Positions 26,830 to 35,570 of a DNA stretch of 64,000 bases are shown here, one piece after another. Under the pieces are notes generated by a model. The model worked only from the letters and a program-made list of their open reading frames with translations, was not told where the DNA came from and did not search any database. The position numbers and the translations under genes are program-made. This DNA is from Nonomuraea dietziae (GTDB taxonomy: Bacteria > Actinomycetota > Actinomycetes > Streptosporangiales > Streptosporangiaceae): positions 992,001 to 1,056,000 of the forward strand of contig NZ_JACIBV010000001.1 of assembly GCF_014195505.1 (NCBI RefSeq), in the 5' to 3' direction. Each line of letters starts with the position of its first letter. The stretch's first letter is position 1.

Positions 26830-27701
26830 CGCAATGAGGTGAGGCGTCGCCAGCAGATGAGTGCGCAGGCCAGCTTGAGGAAGGCCTCGTGGATGTCGGC
26901 GCGGACCTCCCAACGGATGCGCAGGCGACGAAAGGCATGCAGCAGGGCGAATGTCTGCTCCACGACCCAGCGGTGTTTGCCGAGGCCGGAGCCGTGTTCG
27001 GTACCGCGGCGAGCGATCAGCGAGCGGATCTGCAGCTCGCGCACCAGGCGGCGGTACCTGTCGTGGTCGTAGCCCCGGTCGGCGAGCACCACGTCGGAGC
27101 GCTGGCGGGGGCGGCCGCGCTTGCCACGCACCTTCGGAACCGCGTCCAGCAGCGGACGAAGCTGAGTGACGTCGTTGCGGTTCGCGCCGGTCACGATCAC
27201 AGCAAGCGGGACGCCGGTGGCCTCGGTGATCAGGTGGTGCTTGCTACCGGCCCGCCCTCGATCGACCGGGGACGGCCCGGTCTGCGGCCCCCTTTTAACG
27301 CCCTGATCTGCGAGGAGTCCACCACCGCCCGGGAGAAGTCGAGCGCGTCGGCCGCACGCAGCCGATCAAGCAGCACCTCGTGCAGCCGCTGCCACACCCC
27401 GGCCTCGTTCCACTCGGCCAGCCGCCGCCAGCACGTCATGCCCGAGCCGTAACCCAGCTCCTGCGGCAGGTGCTCCCAAGCGACCCGGTGTGCAGCACGA
27501 ACAAGATGCCCTGCAACGCCAGCCGATCATCGAGCCGCTTACGTCCCGGATGCCGGAACCGCCGCTGCCGCTGGGGCAGCAACGGCTCGATCACCGCCCA
27601 CAGCTCGTCGCTGACCTCCCACGGCTTCGCCCGCGCCACCCGTACTCCTCTCACGACCGCTACAGCGAGAGATCAAAGCACAGCGGAGATCATTCTGTTA
27701 G
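26826..27701 (-). mobile_element. IS5-family (IS427-like) insertion sequence, transposase frameshifted
   Basis: About 876 bp inserted in the relaxase gene. Ends match imperfectly as inverted repeats: CTAACGCAATGA at 26826 and TCATTCTGTTAG at 27690-27701 (10 of 12). The transposase runs on the minus strand: SDELWAVIEPLLPQRQRRFR, then VAWEHLPQELGYGSG, DSSQIRALKGG, then DRGYDHDRYRRL and GLGKHRWVVEQTF. There are two frame changes, at about 27486 and at a TTAAAAGGGGG run near 27290. The second could be programmed -1 frameshifting; both together suggest decay. Confidence 0.85.
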
Positions 27702-28178
27702 GCGCTTCAAGCGCAGCGGCCAGCCGAAGACGGAGTTGGTGAAGCGGGGCATCAACCCGGAGTCGGTCTCGCGCGAGGCGCAGAAGACGGCCGCCGCCGA
27801 GAGCCGCCAGCCCAAGACGGGCGAGGTGGCCGAGGCCGATCTGCGCGCCGACTGGCACCGCCAGGCCGACGCATCAGCCCGTCGCGGCGATGACGAAGAG
27901 GCTGTCGCCGGGTACGGCCAGGCCCTCGCCGAGGCATGCCGCCACGGCCGCGAGGTGCTGTCGCGACGGCCCAGCGCGGAAGAGATCGCGGACTGGATCT
28001 GGCGGCCTGAGTATGGGCTGACCGCGCACACCAAGGTCGTCAGCCGCGCCGATGTGCTGGCCGCCGTCATCGACGCCTGCCCCGACGGGGTGGCGGACCT
28101 GGCGGACGCCGAAGCCCTCACCGACCAGGTGCTGGCCTGCGGGCCGGTCGTGCGGCTGGCAGCTACGGCACCGCGATG
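27702..28178 (+). pseudogene. MobF/TrwC-type relaxase, fragment 2
   Basis: Continues the relaxase past the IS: RFKRSGQPKTELVKRGINPE, KTAAAESRQPKTGEVAEADL and the helical ADWIWRPEYGLTAHTKVVSR stretch linking relaxase and helicase. It ends in QVLACGPVVRLA at about 28165, where most of the helicase domain has been deleted. Codon use matches fragment 1. Confidence 0.78.
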
Positions 28179-29484
28179 ACGGTGGCGGCCGCGCAAGGGC
28201 TGACCGCCGACCACGCGCTGATCTACGGCGCCAGCCTGGACCCGCACACCTTGTATGCGGCGATGACCCGCGACCGGCAGACCGCGCGGCTGTATCTGCC
28301 GCGTGAGCTGATGGAAAGCGACGCCGACCGCGTCCGCCGCGGCCAGGTCCGTGGCGAGGCCGACGCGCTGCAGCGCGCCCTGGCCGCCTACGCCGCCACC
28401 TTGGAAGGCGATCGCGCTGACCGGCTTCTCACCCCTGAGCCGGACCCGATCGCGCATGAGGACCCGGCACGCCTACTGGCCGCCGTCGACGCCGAGCGCC
28501 AGCAGGACGATCACGAGGCTGTCCGGGCCATGCTCGACAAGGCTCAGGCCGATATCCGGCTGGCCAGCGCCCGCCTGGCCCTGTCGCGCAGCGCCTACGG
28601 CGTCGCCCTGCTATCGGACCAGGCGCTCGCCGAGCGCTTGCTCGCCCTCACTGCGCAGGTCGAGGCCGCCGGCGCCGAGCTGGCGGCCGCCGAGCACGAC
28701 CGGCAGCGCTTCGCCCGCGACGGCGGCGGCCCCGCCGAGCTCGCCCTGCGGGCCGAACGCGACAAGCTGGCCGCCGAGCTGCGCAGGATCGAGACGGCCG
28801 AGCGCGCCGAGCGGCGGCTGCAGCAGGCCCGCCAGCAGATCCTCGAAGGCCGCGCCGACGCTGAACGGCTCCGTCGGCGTGAACGCGAGCTCGCCGCCGA
28901 ACTGGAGAAGCTGGGCAGCTGGCGGCCCTCCCACCGCGCCCGCCGCCGCGAGCTGGTCGAGGTCGAGCTGCCCGGTGTGCGCGAGCGCCTGCAGCAGCTG
29001 CGCGAGCGCCTGGCCCCGGTCCGCGCGCAACGTCCGGCGATGGAGGAGGCCGCCCGGAAAGCCTCGCGCAGGCCCCGCGACGCGTGGTGTGGCCGATGAT
29101 CCGCCGCCGCCACGACGACCTGGTCGGGGACTTCGCGGCCGCCCAGCGCGGTGCCCGCAGCGCCGACGTCAGCGGCGCCGACGGCCGCGCCGCCGCCGCG
29201 CGGCTGACTCGCGAGCATGCCCGGCAGGAGCTGGCCGCCGCCCCGATGAGAGCGAGCGCCGCGCCGATCTGCCGCCTGACCAGCGCGCCATCGAGCACCG
29301 GGTCCGCAGCGAGGAGGGCACCCGGCTATGCGCCGAACGCGAGAAGGCCGAGCGTGAGCGGGAGCGCGGGTCACGCAAGGCCGAACGCGAGCGGTCTCGT
29401 CACCGCCAGCTCGACCTCGGACACGAGCGGCCGCCCCCGACGCAGGGCCGCGGCGGCCCCAGCCGGGGCGGGTTCGGCCGCTGA
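28176..29484 (+). pseudogene. Relaxase fragment 3: last helicase motif and coiled-coil tail
   Basis: Starts with YGTAMTVAAAQGLTADHALI, DPHTLYAAMTRDRQTARLYL, the closing motif V/VI region of the TraA/TrwC helicase. A long Ala/Glu/Arg-rich coiled coil follows (ERDKLAAELRRIETAERAER). The frame changes at about 29090 (IRRRHDDLVGDFAAAQRGAR) and again at about 29240, to end AEREKAERERERGSRKAERE and the GGPSRGGFGR tail at 29484. The catalytic helicase core is missing. Together with fragments 1 and 2 it marks a dead conjugation gene. Confidence 0.75.
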
Positions 29485-29519
29485 TGGCCCGGGACTCGGG
29501 CCGCGCCAGGAACGGTCGC

Positions 29520-29921
29520 TCAGACAAATGGCCAGTAGAGCGCATAGACCAACACCGCTCCCGCCGCGATCGATAGAGGCCAGAGTGGTATGAGCCAAAG
29601 CGCTGTCAGACGAGCGCTGCGGCGCCGTGGAGGCACCAGCGAGGTCAACGCGCCGAGCAATGCACATCCGAGCGGCGCGGAGAGCCATGCGTAGAAGAGG
29701 AAGCTGCCCCATGCGCTGACCGGTCCACATTCCCTGGTCTCGTGTTCAGTCATCGGATCAAGACCGCACGCCTTGTTCTCCAGGACGGACACCGCCATCC
29801 AGGCGAAGAAATCCATCGTCCAGAGAACGCCAGATACAACTGCCACCCCCACTATCGCGGCACCCAAAGATCGCGGTTTGGAAGGTCTTGGCGAGATTAG
29901 TGCGCCATGCGGGTTGGCCAT
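29520..29921 (-). CDS. Hypothetical four-helix membrane protein
   Basis: 133 residues with hydrophobic segments at about 20-42, 70-90 and 105-130, a cysteine pair in NKACGLDPMTEHETRECGPV that could form a disulfide outside the membrane, and Arg-rich turn VPPRRRSARLT. I recognise no family. It sits between the relaxase relic and the PAP2-like gene. Codon use is normal. Confidence 0.6.
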   Translation of the reverse strand: MANPHGALISPRPSKPRSLGAAIVGVAVVSGVLWTMDFFAWMAVSVLENKACGLDPMTEHETRECGPVSAWGSFLFYAWLSAPLGCALLGALTSLVPPRRRSARLTALWLIPLWPLSIAAGAVLVYALYWPFV

Positions 29922-30042
29922 GGCTGGACTGTACGGTGTGGATCTTCAGCTGATCAATGACCGTTCGAGCCTCCGGCAGGGGCGCTCTGGCTCTGACCGG
30001 GGCCGGCACGGCTGCTGGCCAGCAGCCGGGGGCGCGGAGGTG

Positions 30043-30681
30043 TCAGGACAGCACCAGCCAGGTAGCCGCCCACGCGACAGCGCTGCCGACGACGACGCCC
30101 GCCACCACCTGAGCGAGCGTGTGATGGGCGATGCGGACTCGGGCCCAGCCGATGCCGACCACGATCAGGCCGCACGCCAGCAGGACCGGCTCCCAGTGCG
30201 TCACGGCGGCCACGACGACGCTCGCGCCGGCGAAGACCCCGGTGTGGAAGGAGATCTTCCACCACACGGTGATCAGCCCCATGACCAGGACCCAGCCGAG
30301 CATCACGGCGGCCGTCGCGATCGCCACCCGGGAAGCGTCCAGGGCGATCAGCAGCGCCAGGCCGCCGACGACCGCGACCAGTCCGGCCAGCATCGGCACC
30401 TTGCGACCCGAGCGCTGCACCAGGTGCTTGGAGTCCAGGCGGCCGCGTCGCACCCCGATGGCGATCACCACGGCCGGGACGCCGGCGCACAGCAGGGCGG
30501 TCAGCACACCCCAGGCCAGGCCCGGCCACCCTTCGGCCAGCACGCCCGCCACCAGCGGCAAGGCGAGCGCGACGTGCTGGGGCGCGAACAGCTCGGTTAT
30601 GGCCCACGCAAGGCGGCCCGGCCATCCGAGCCGCTGGTCGCTTCCAGCCGCTGCCACGCCTTCCACATGCTGATCAGTCAT
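30043..30681 (-). CDS. PAP2-like membrane protein
   Basis: 212-residue integral membrane protein with five or six helices. The last third has WKISFHTGVFAGASVVVAAV and RVRIAHHTLAQVVAGVVVGS, the spaced histidine pair of PAP2 superfamily phosphatases (SxHTxxxxA... R-x-x-x-x-H-x-x-x-x-V). The usual acidic-phosphatase first motif KxxxxxxRP is weak: DSKHLVQRSGRK. It may be a lipid phosphatase with a variant first motif. The start at 30681 was chosen over longer frames since upstream sequence looks random. Confidence 0.72.
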   Translation of the reverse strand: MTDQHVEGVAAAGSDQRLGWPGRLAWAITELFAPQHVALALPLVAGVLAEGWPGLAWGVLTALLCAGVPAVVIAIGVRRGRLDSKHLVQRSGRKVPMLAGLVAVVGGLALLIALDASRVAIATAAVMLGWVLVMGLITVWWKISFHTGVFAGASVVVAAVTHWEPVLLACGLIVVGIGWARVRIAHHTLAQVVAGVVVGSAVAWAATWLVLS

Positions 30682-30729
30682 CGAGCCTCCACTACATCGT
30701 CGCCAGCCGCGGCTGGCGCTCCGTCGACC

Positions 30730-30849
30730 ATGCTGCGCCACGAGCCGGTCGACGACGACGCCGCGCTCGAGCAACTGGCGCGCACCTTCCTGCCCGACCT
30801 TCCGGAGTTCAGCGGACTGGACCTGATCAAACAGCTCGGCGCCGAATAG
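30730..30849 (+). pseudogene. Orphan 39-codon open frame, possible gene tail
   Basis: MLRHEPVDDDAALEQLARTF, LPDLPEFSGLDLIKQLGAE. Composition and codon bias look genuinely coding, although the frame is very short. It could be the C-terminus of a larger gene lost by rearrangement. The family is not recognised. Confidence 0.3.
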
Positions 30850-30877
30850 CTCAGGGTTCGCTGCTGCGGCGGTCCCT

Positions 30878-30913
30878 GCTCGAACGTGGTCGGTCGACCG
30901 GCCACGTTCGAGC
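30878..30913. repeat. 36-bp near-perfect palindrome
   Basis: Arms GCTCGAACGTGG and CCACGTTCGAGC surround CGGTCGACCG; 17 of 18 pairs match and the stem can extend further with one G-T. It is in the 30850-31197 gap, with no gene ends adjacent except the orphan frame at 30849 and the stop of the membrane protein at 31198. It could be a bidirectional terminator, or a recombination or protein-binding site. No gene is visible in this gap. Confidence 0.7.
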
Positions 30914-31197
30914 GGGAAGGCACTCGGCGCGGGCCACGAGGGCTGGCGACTCTTCAGGCCTTCGATCGCCAGCTGCTGGCTGGCGTCCGTGCGGATTGGG
31001 GGCGATCGACGGTCCGGTACCTCCTTCGTCGGCACCGGCCCACCGAAACCACGGCTGACGCAGTCGAGGGATCCGCACGTCATGATCGAATGCATATTTC
31101 CTCTACGACTATCAAGGGCTCCCGCTGCGCGGCCGCCGGGCCGGTTCACCGGAGTGAATGTGTGGGAGTTCGAGCGCCGTTCGCCCGTCTCCGCGAT

Positions 31198-32040
31198 CTA
31201 GCTGGCCGCTGCGATCTCCACCGCGGTGATGGGCCGGAAGGTCGGCAGCACGGAGAGAAGGAAGTCCTCGGTTATGGCGTCGTAGCCGCCCACCTGTACC
31301 AGGGCTTCACCATGCCTGGCATACACGGGGGTGTAGCCGTTCTCCAGGCGTGTCGTCCAGACGCCGGGGGCGATCTGCCGGCACGGCGTGACCGTCTTCC
31401 AGCTCCAGTCCGGCATGGGGTCGGCGCACGCCGCCTCAGGGGAGGCCGCGCCGCCTGGCCTGACGTACACCTCGACCCACCGGCCGCTCCCGTGGTCGTC
31501 CGTGGGGTGGTAGGTGAAGCCGATCATCTCCGGCAGCCAGGTCGGGTCCACGGAGTCGAGCCGATAGTTCGGAATGGCCGGCGCGACCAGCGGAATTCCC
31601 GAGCTCTTCATATCCCCGATGACTTCCGCCGCCTGGATGGCTTTGGACACCAGCGGAGCCGCGCATAAGGCGAGAAGGACCGTCCCCGCCGCGGCAATGC
31701 GGGCCATCCTGTTGCCCGGAGCGCACAGCCACGCCGTGAACGGGAATCCGATCACGGCGGGGATGGCGAGGCTGACAGGCGAGTCGGGCAGCCACTGCAT
31801 GCCCGCGCCCATGACCATGGCGAACACGAGCATGACGAACGGCGTGGACAGTCCCACGATCGGCCAACGCGGCATCCTTGCGGCCCAGCTCAACAGGAAC
31901 GCGAGTGGAAAGGGCGCGAACATCATCACCGCCACCCCGGTGAATTCGTTGTCCACATCATGAGGCCAGAAGACCAGGATGAGGACCTGGGAGGCCCCGA
32001 TCGCGGCGCCCGCTAGAACCGCCTTGAGCAGCATCGGCAT
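31198..32040 (-). CDS. Membrane protein with extracytoplasmic C-terminal domain, unknown function
   Basis: 280 residues. Four hydrophobic segments occupy the first 140 (MPMLLKAVLAGAAIGASQVL, FPLAFLLSWAARMPRWPIVG and others). A soluble domain of about 130 residues follows, containing YHPTDDHGSGRWVEVYVRPG and a Cys pair (AACADPMPDW, TVTPCRQIAPG) likely to be disulfide-linked outside the membrane. I do not recognise the family. Two close Met codons (32040 and 32034) could start it. Confidence 0.65.
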   Translation of the reverse strand: MPMLLKAVLAGAAIGASQVLILVFWPHDVDNEFTGVAVMMFAPFPLAFLLSWAARMPRWPIVGLSTPFVMLVFAMVMGAGMQWLPDSPVSLAIPAVIGFPFTAWLCAPGNRMARIAAAGTVLLALCAAPLVSKAIQAAEVIGDMKSSGIPLVAPAIPNYRLDSVDPTWLPEMIGFTYHPTDDHGSGRWVEVYVRPGGAASPEAACADPMPDWSWKTVTPCRQIAPGVWTTRLENGYTPVYARHGEALVQVGGYDAITEDFLLSVLPTFRPITAVEIAAAS

Positions 32041-32216
32041 TGTGTGATTCTTTCCCACAGACCGCGGCGAAGGCCGAGCAGGCCGTGAACGGCGAGCGAG
32101 AACCAGTTGGCGAAACACGCGACAAGTCGCGGCCAGGAAGCCCCTCAGAACGCCTCTACGGGCATCTCCGCTGCGAAAGACGGGGTGCCGGTAAGAAACC
32201 CCCAATTCGCGGGCAC

Positions 32217-32690
32217 TCAGTCGACTGGGGTGTCGAGCCAGGAGCCCTTGAGCATGAGAGTGCGGCCGCTGAACTCGGCCAGAGAGTTCCACGCGAGGAT
32301 CCGCTCGGGGACGAGGCGGACGTACAGGAACATGTCGGGGGCGTTGCGGGGATCGGTCGACACCTTCGCGAAGGCCTCGGCCGAGGCGGCGTCGATGTCG
32401 GGCACGCCGAGCAGGGTCGCGCGGGCGTCGATCATGATGACGTCGGCGGTGTCCCCGATCGCCAGCCGCGCCTTCGGCCTGGCCCGCAGGTTCGAGATCG
32501 TGCGGCTGCGCCGGAAGGTCGCGGTGGTCAGCGTCGAATCGTCCCATACGTAGGCGACCGGGATCAGGTGCGCCCCGTGACCATCACTCCCGGTCGCCAG
32601 CCACATCTGGAAGCCGCCGAACAGGCGATCTACGGTATCGGCTCGCCGCCGCGCCAAATCGCGTGGTGCAGGGAGGGGTACTGAGGACAT
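32217..32690 (-). CDS. Pyridoxamine 5'-phosphate oxidase (PPOX) family protein
   Basis: Flavin- or F420-binding split-barrel protein of 157 residues. Motifs: GFQMWLATGSDGHGAHLIPV, AYVWDDSTLTTATFRRSRT, RARPKARLAIGDTADVIMID. The third resembles PPOX proteins that bind FMN or F420 through backbone and Arg/Thr contacts. The start at 32690 follows AAGGAG. Substrate unknown. Its 3' end is separated from the preceding membrane-protein gene by 176 bp. Confidence 0.82.
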   Translation of the reverse strand: MSSVPLPAPRDLARRRADTVDRLFGGFQMWLATGSDGHGAHLIPVAYVWDDSTLTTATFRRSRTISNLRARPKARLAIGDTADVIMIDARATLLGVPDIDAASAEAFAKVSTDPRNAPDMFLYVRLVPERILAWNSLAEFSGRTLMLKGSWLDTPVD

Positions 32691-32777
32691 GCGTGCTCCT
32701 TCATAAGGACTCATACCCTCAAGACGAACGGGCGGGGCACCGATTCGACACCGCAAGTCACAACAAGATCAACGCCG

Positions 32778-32812
32778 TTTGGGGCTCATGACACGTTTCT
32801 TACCGGCACCCC
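32778..32812. repeat. 35-bp repeat, copy 1, transposon-end-like
   Basis: Begins TTTGGGGCT, continues through TGACACGTT and ends GGCACCCC. Matches 35315-35349 at 30 of 35 positions, same orientation. GGGG-bounded ends of this length suggest a Tn3-type terminal repeat. It lies directly before the rsmB fragment. Confidence 0.55.
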
Positions 32813-32829
32813 TGATGGTGACGTCGTCC

Positions 32830-33201
32830 CCGTGGCGGCGTGCGGCCGGGAGCGTTCCAGCGCTGGGGGCGCTCCAGCGGCGCCTGCTCGCCTCCGCGCT
32901 CGACGCCGTCCGGCCAGGCGGTGTCGTCGCCTACGTGACCTGCTCGCCGCACCTGGCCGAGACCGGCGTCGTGGTCGCCGACGTGCTCAAGGGCCGGGAC
33001 GACATCGAGACCCTCGACGCCCGCGCGTATCTGCCAGAGATCGGAGGACTGGGCGTCGGCTCTTATGTGCAGCTCTTGCCCCACCGGCACAATACCCACG
33101 CCATTTTCCTGGAATTTCTCCAGAAAGGTTCTAGTGCAGGGGGCCCTTGCCCTCACAGGCGTTTACCTCTAGCCTCCGTGAGCGTCGGGCGGATTACGTA
33201 A
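32830..33201 (+). pseudogene. rsmB: C-terminal fragment of 16S rRNA m5C967 methyltransferase RsmB
   Basis: PALGALQRRLLASALDAVRP, GGVVAYVTCSPHLAETGVVV, then YVQLLPHRHNTHAIFLEFLQ. This is the last ~100 residues of the RsmB/NOP2/SUN family, including the catalytic TCSPH region (active-site Cys). The N-terminal 350 residues, including the RNA-binding NusB-like domain, are missing. It starts next to the 35-bp repeat, so a transposition or recombination event probably moved or cut it. An intact rsmB should exist elsewhere. Confidence 0.8.
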
Positions 33202-33203
33202 TC
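33192..33203. promoter_or_regulatory. 12-bp palindrome before the beta-helix lyase gene
   Basis: GATTACGTAATC is a perfect palindrome 22 bp before the start codon, in the position of an operator. The regulator is unknown. Confidence 0.35.
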
Positions 33204-33225
33204 CTCCTATGTCTAGGGAGTGCGT

Positions 33226-34935
33226 GTGCGACGTTTACTGGCTCTGTGCGTCCTGTCCACCATGCTCGTGGCGGCCCCGGCCCACGCGGAGGCGCAGACG
33301 CTGTACGAGGCAGAGGACGCGACGCTGGTCAAGGCGGTCGTCTCCAACGGGTCGCCCGGCTACAGCGGCTCGGGCTTCGCCGACTACGACTCCGCGACGG
33401 GCGCCTACGTCGAGTTCGCCGTCCCCGCCGACGCGCCCGCCGAGGTCGACCTGATCTTCAGGTACTCCAACGGCAGCACCGTCGATCGCCCGCTGGACGT
33501 CGCGGTGAACGGCGTCAAGATCGCCACCCGGCCCTTCTCGCCCTCCACCGACTGGGCCACCTGGCGCTCCACGACCGTGCGCGCCACCCTGAAGGCTGGC
33601 GCCAACACCGTACGCCTGACCACCACCATCGCGAACGGGCCCAACCTCGACAAGGTGACGGTGCGCCCAGTGGTGGAGGAGCCGGGCGACACCGTGGTCA
33701 CCTCGATGGCCGCCCTCACCGAGGCCATCAGGACCGCGCAGCCCGGACAGCGCATCGTGCTGGCCAACGGAACCTACGCCGTCGACGCCGCCATCCCGAT
33801 CGCCGGCAAGAGCGGCGTCACCATCGCCGCCCAGTCCGTCGGCGGCGTCACCCTCACCGGGTCCAGAACCTTCACCTTCAACAGCTCCGCGAACGTGGCC
33901 GTCGAGGGCTTCGTCTTCAAGCAGCGGACCGGCATCGTGGTCCCGTCGAACTCCACCGGCATCCGCATCGCCAGGAACACCTTCCAGCTCGCCGAGGTCG
34001 ACGGCGCCGAGACCCACTTCCTGGACGTCCAGGGAGACGACGCGGAGGTGGCCAACAACCTGTTCGCGGGCAAGACAGAGCACGGCGTCTTCCTGCAGGT
34101 CGGCGGCGCGACGATGCCGCTGCGCGTGGCGATCAGGCGCAACCACTTCCGCGACAACACCTCCACCGTCAACGGCAGCGAGGGCATCAGGCTCGGCCTC
34201 GGCGCCCTCGGGCAGGTCTCGGCGCGCGCGGTGGTGGAGCACAACCTGTTCGAGAACGTCGTGGGCGACGACGAGGTGATCTCGGTGAAGGCCTCGGACT
34301 CCGTCGTACGGCACAACACCATCCGAGGCGGTGCCAAGGGTGTGCTGACGCTGCGCTTCGGCTCGCGCAACACCGTCGAGGGCAACCACATCATCGGCGG
34401 CGACAGGGGGATGCGCGTCTACGGCGCCGAGCACACCATCGTCAACAACCACATCCAGGGCGTGCGGCGGGACGGTGTCTACCTCGGAGCCGGTTACGAC
34501 GCCATCCACGACGCGGCCGTCAGGGTCAAGGTGCTGCTCAACACCGTCGTGAACGCCGGTGGCGCGGCCATCTCCGCGCAGGGCGGCTCCAACCCCGCCA
34601 CCTCCCCGCTGGTCGCCGACAACCTGTTCGCCCGCGCCTCCCAGGGAACGCTGATCTCGCTCGGCAACGCCGTCACCCCCACCGTGCGCGGCAACCTGTC
34701 GTGGGACACCGTCTCGGGCACCAACCCCAAGCTGGTCCAGGACGCCAACGGGATCCTTCGTCTCAGCTCCGGCAGCCCGGCCGTCAACGCGGCCAAGGGG
34801 GGCTACCCGGCCGTCTCGCGCGACCTGGACGGCCAGACCCGCCAGGGCGCCGCCGACGTGGGTTCCGACGAGTACGCGCCGGAGATCGGCCCCGGCCCGC
34901 TGACCGCCGCCCAGGTCGGCCCCAAGGCGGGCTAG
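33226..34935 (+). CDS. Secreted parallel beta-helix protein, chondroitinase-B/alginate lyase (PL6) type, with CBM-like domain
   Basis: Exported carbohydrate-active protein of 569 residues. Signal peptide LLALCVLSTMLVAAPAHA. Residues about 25-145 form a beta-sandwich carbohydrate-binding module of CBM35/CBM6 look (YEAEDATLVKAVVSNGSPGY and FADYDSATGAYVEFAVPA). From about 155 a right-handed beta-helix of the PL6 kind runs to near 560: VTSMAALTEAIRTAQPGQRI, GIRIARNTFQLAEVDGAETH, RRNHFRDNTSTVNGSEGIRL, VVRHNTIRGGAKGVLTLRFG. Codons start at GTG 33226, well spaced from AGGGAG; GTG 33220 is also possible. It is flanked by transposon relics and may be cargo. Confidence 0.82.
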   Translation: MRRLLALCVLSTMLVAAPAHAEAQTLYEAEDATLVKAVVSNGSPGYSGSGFADYDSATGAYVEFAVPADAPAEVDLIFRYSNGSTVDRPLDVAVNGVKIATRPFSPSTDWATWRSTTVRATLKAGANTVRLTTTIANGPNLDKVTVRPVVEEPGDTVVTSMAALTEAIRTAQPGQRIVLANGTYAVDAAIPIAGKSGVTIAAQSVGGVTLTGSRTFTFNSSANVAVEGFVFKQRTGIVVPSNSTGIRIARNTFQLAEVDGAETHFLDVQGDDAEVANNLFAGKTEHGVFLQVGGATMPLRVAIRRNHFRDNTSTVNGSEGIRLGLGALGQVSARAVVEHNLFENVVGDDEVISVKASDSVVRHNTIRGGAKGVLTLRFGSRNTVEGNHIIGGDRGMRVYGAEHTIVNNHIQGVRRDGVYLGAGYDAIHDAAVRVKVLLNTVVNAGGAAISAQGGSNPATSPLVADNLFARASQGTLISLGNAVTPTVRGNLSWDTVSGTNPKLVQDANGILRLSSGSPAVNAAKGGYPAVSRDLDGQTRQGAADVGSDEYAPEIGPGPLTAAQVGPKAG

Positions 34936-35328
34936 CAAGCCGCCCTCAGCCTGCTCGGCGAGGTGCCCACCGGCAAGATCCGAACCACCACCCCCGACGG
35001 ACGACTCGTCTTCCACATCTTCGCCGCCCTGGCCGAGTTCATCCGCGAGCTCATCGCCGCCGGCACTCACGAGGGCCTGGCCGCCGCGAAAGCCCGCGGC
35101 CGCACTGGGGGCCGCCCGACAGTGGTCAACGCCGAGTTGCTGAAGGCGGCCCGTGATCTGCTACCTGATCCCGGCCGGTCGGTCACCTCGATCGCCAAGC
35201 TGCTCGGCGTCAGCGTGGGAACGCTGTACAACCACATCCCCAACCTGCAAGAGCTCCGCTCAGGACAGCAGTCGAGTCTCAAGTGGAGGGCCTGGCCTCG
35301 ACAAAGGGCGCTCCTTTGGGGCTGGTGA
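34936..35328 (+). pseudogene. C-terminal part of a serine resolvase/invertase
   Basis: GEVPTGKIRTTTPDGRLVFH, IFAALAEFIRELIAAGTHEG, LAAAKARGRTGGRPTVV and a helix-turn-helix (SVTSIAKLLGVSVGTLYNHI). This is the helix E and DNA-binding domain of Tn3-type resolvases. The N-terminal catalytic Ser domain is missing: the frame begins directly after the lyase stop. The 35-bp repeat follows at 35315. It implies a Tn3-type element was once present. Confidence 0.78.
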
Positions 35329-35349
35329 CACGTTCGTTAACGGCACCCC
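35315..35349. repeat. 35-bp repeat, copy 2, transposon-end-like
   Basis: TTTGGGGCTGGTGACACGTT followed by CGTTAACGGCACCCC. It is the same orientation as the copy at 32778 and lies right after the resolvase fragment, where a Tn3-type terminal repeat would be expected. Confidence 0.55.
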
Positions 35350-35458
35350 GCGTTGGGGGTTGACGGCGATGCGTTCCTCGCGCGGCGGGTGCCGTGGAAG
35401 GTGGTGGCGTACGCCTCGACGATCCCGCGTGCTTTGGTCTCGTCATGCTGACTCCCGG

Positions 35459-35548
35459 CCTGCAACGCCAGCCGATCATCGAGCCGCTTGCGACCCGGAT
35501 GCCGGAACCGCCGCTGACGCTTGGGTGGCGCGGCGGCGGGCACGAGCC
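35459..35548 (-). pseudogene. IS5-family transposase remnant (N-terminal)
   Basis: PKRQRRFRHPGRKRLDDRLA, LQAG: the same segment as in the IS5-like element at 26.8-27.7 kb, about 29 residues long. It is a relic only. Confidence 0.7.
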
Positions 35549-35570
35549 CGCGCTCGAGCAGCTTGAAAAC

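Noticed and set aside
33147..35156. Long open frames on both strands over the beta-helix lyase
   Set aside because: The third reading with signal peptide, CBM and beta-helix is clearly the real gene; the others are Arg/His- or Gly/Val-rich shadows.
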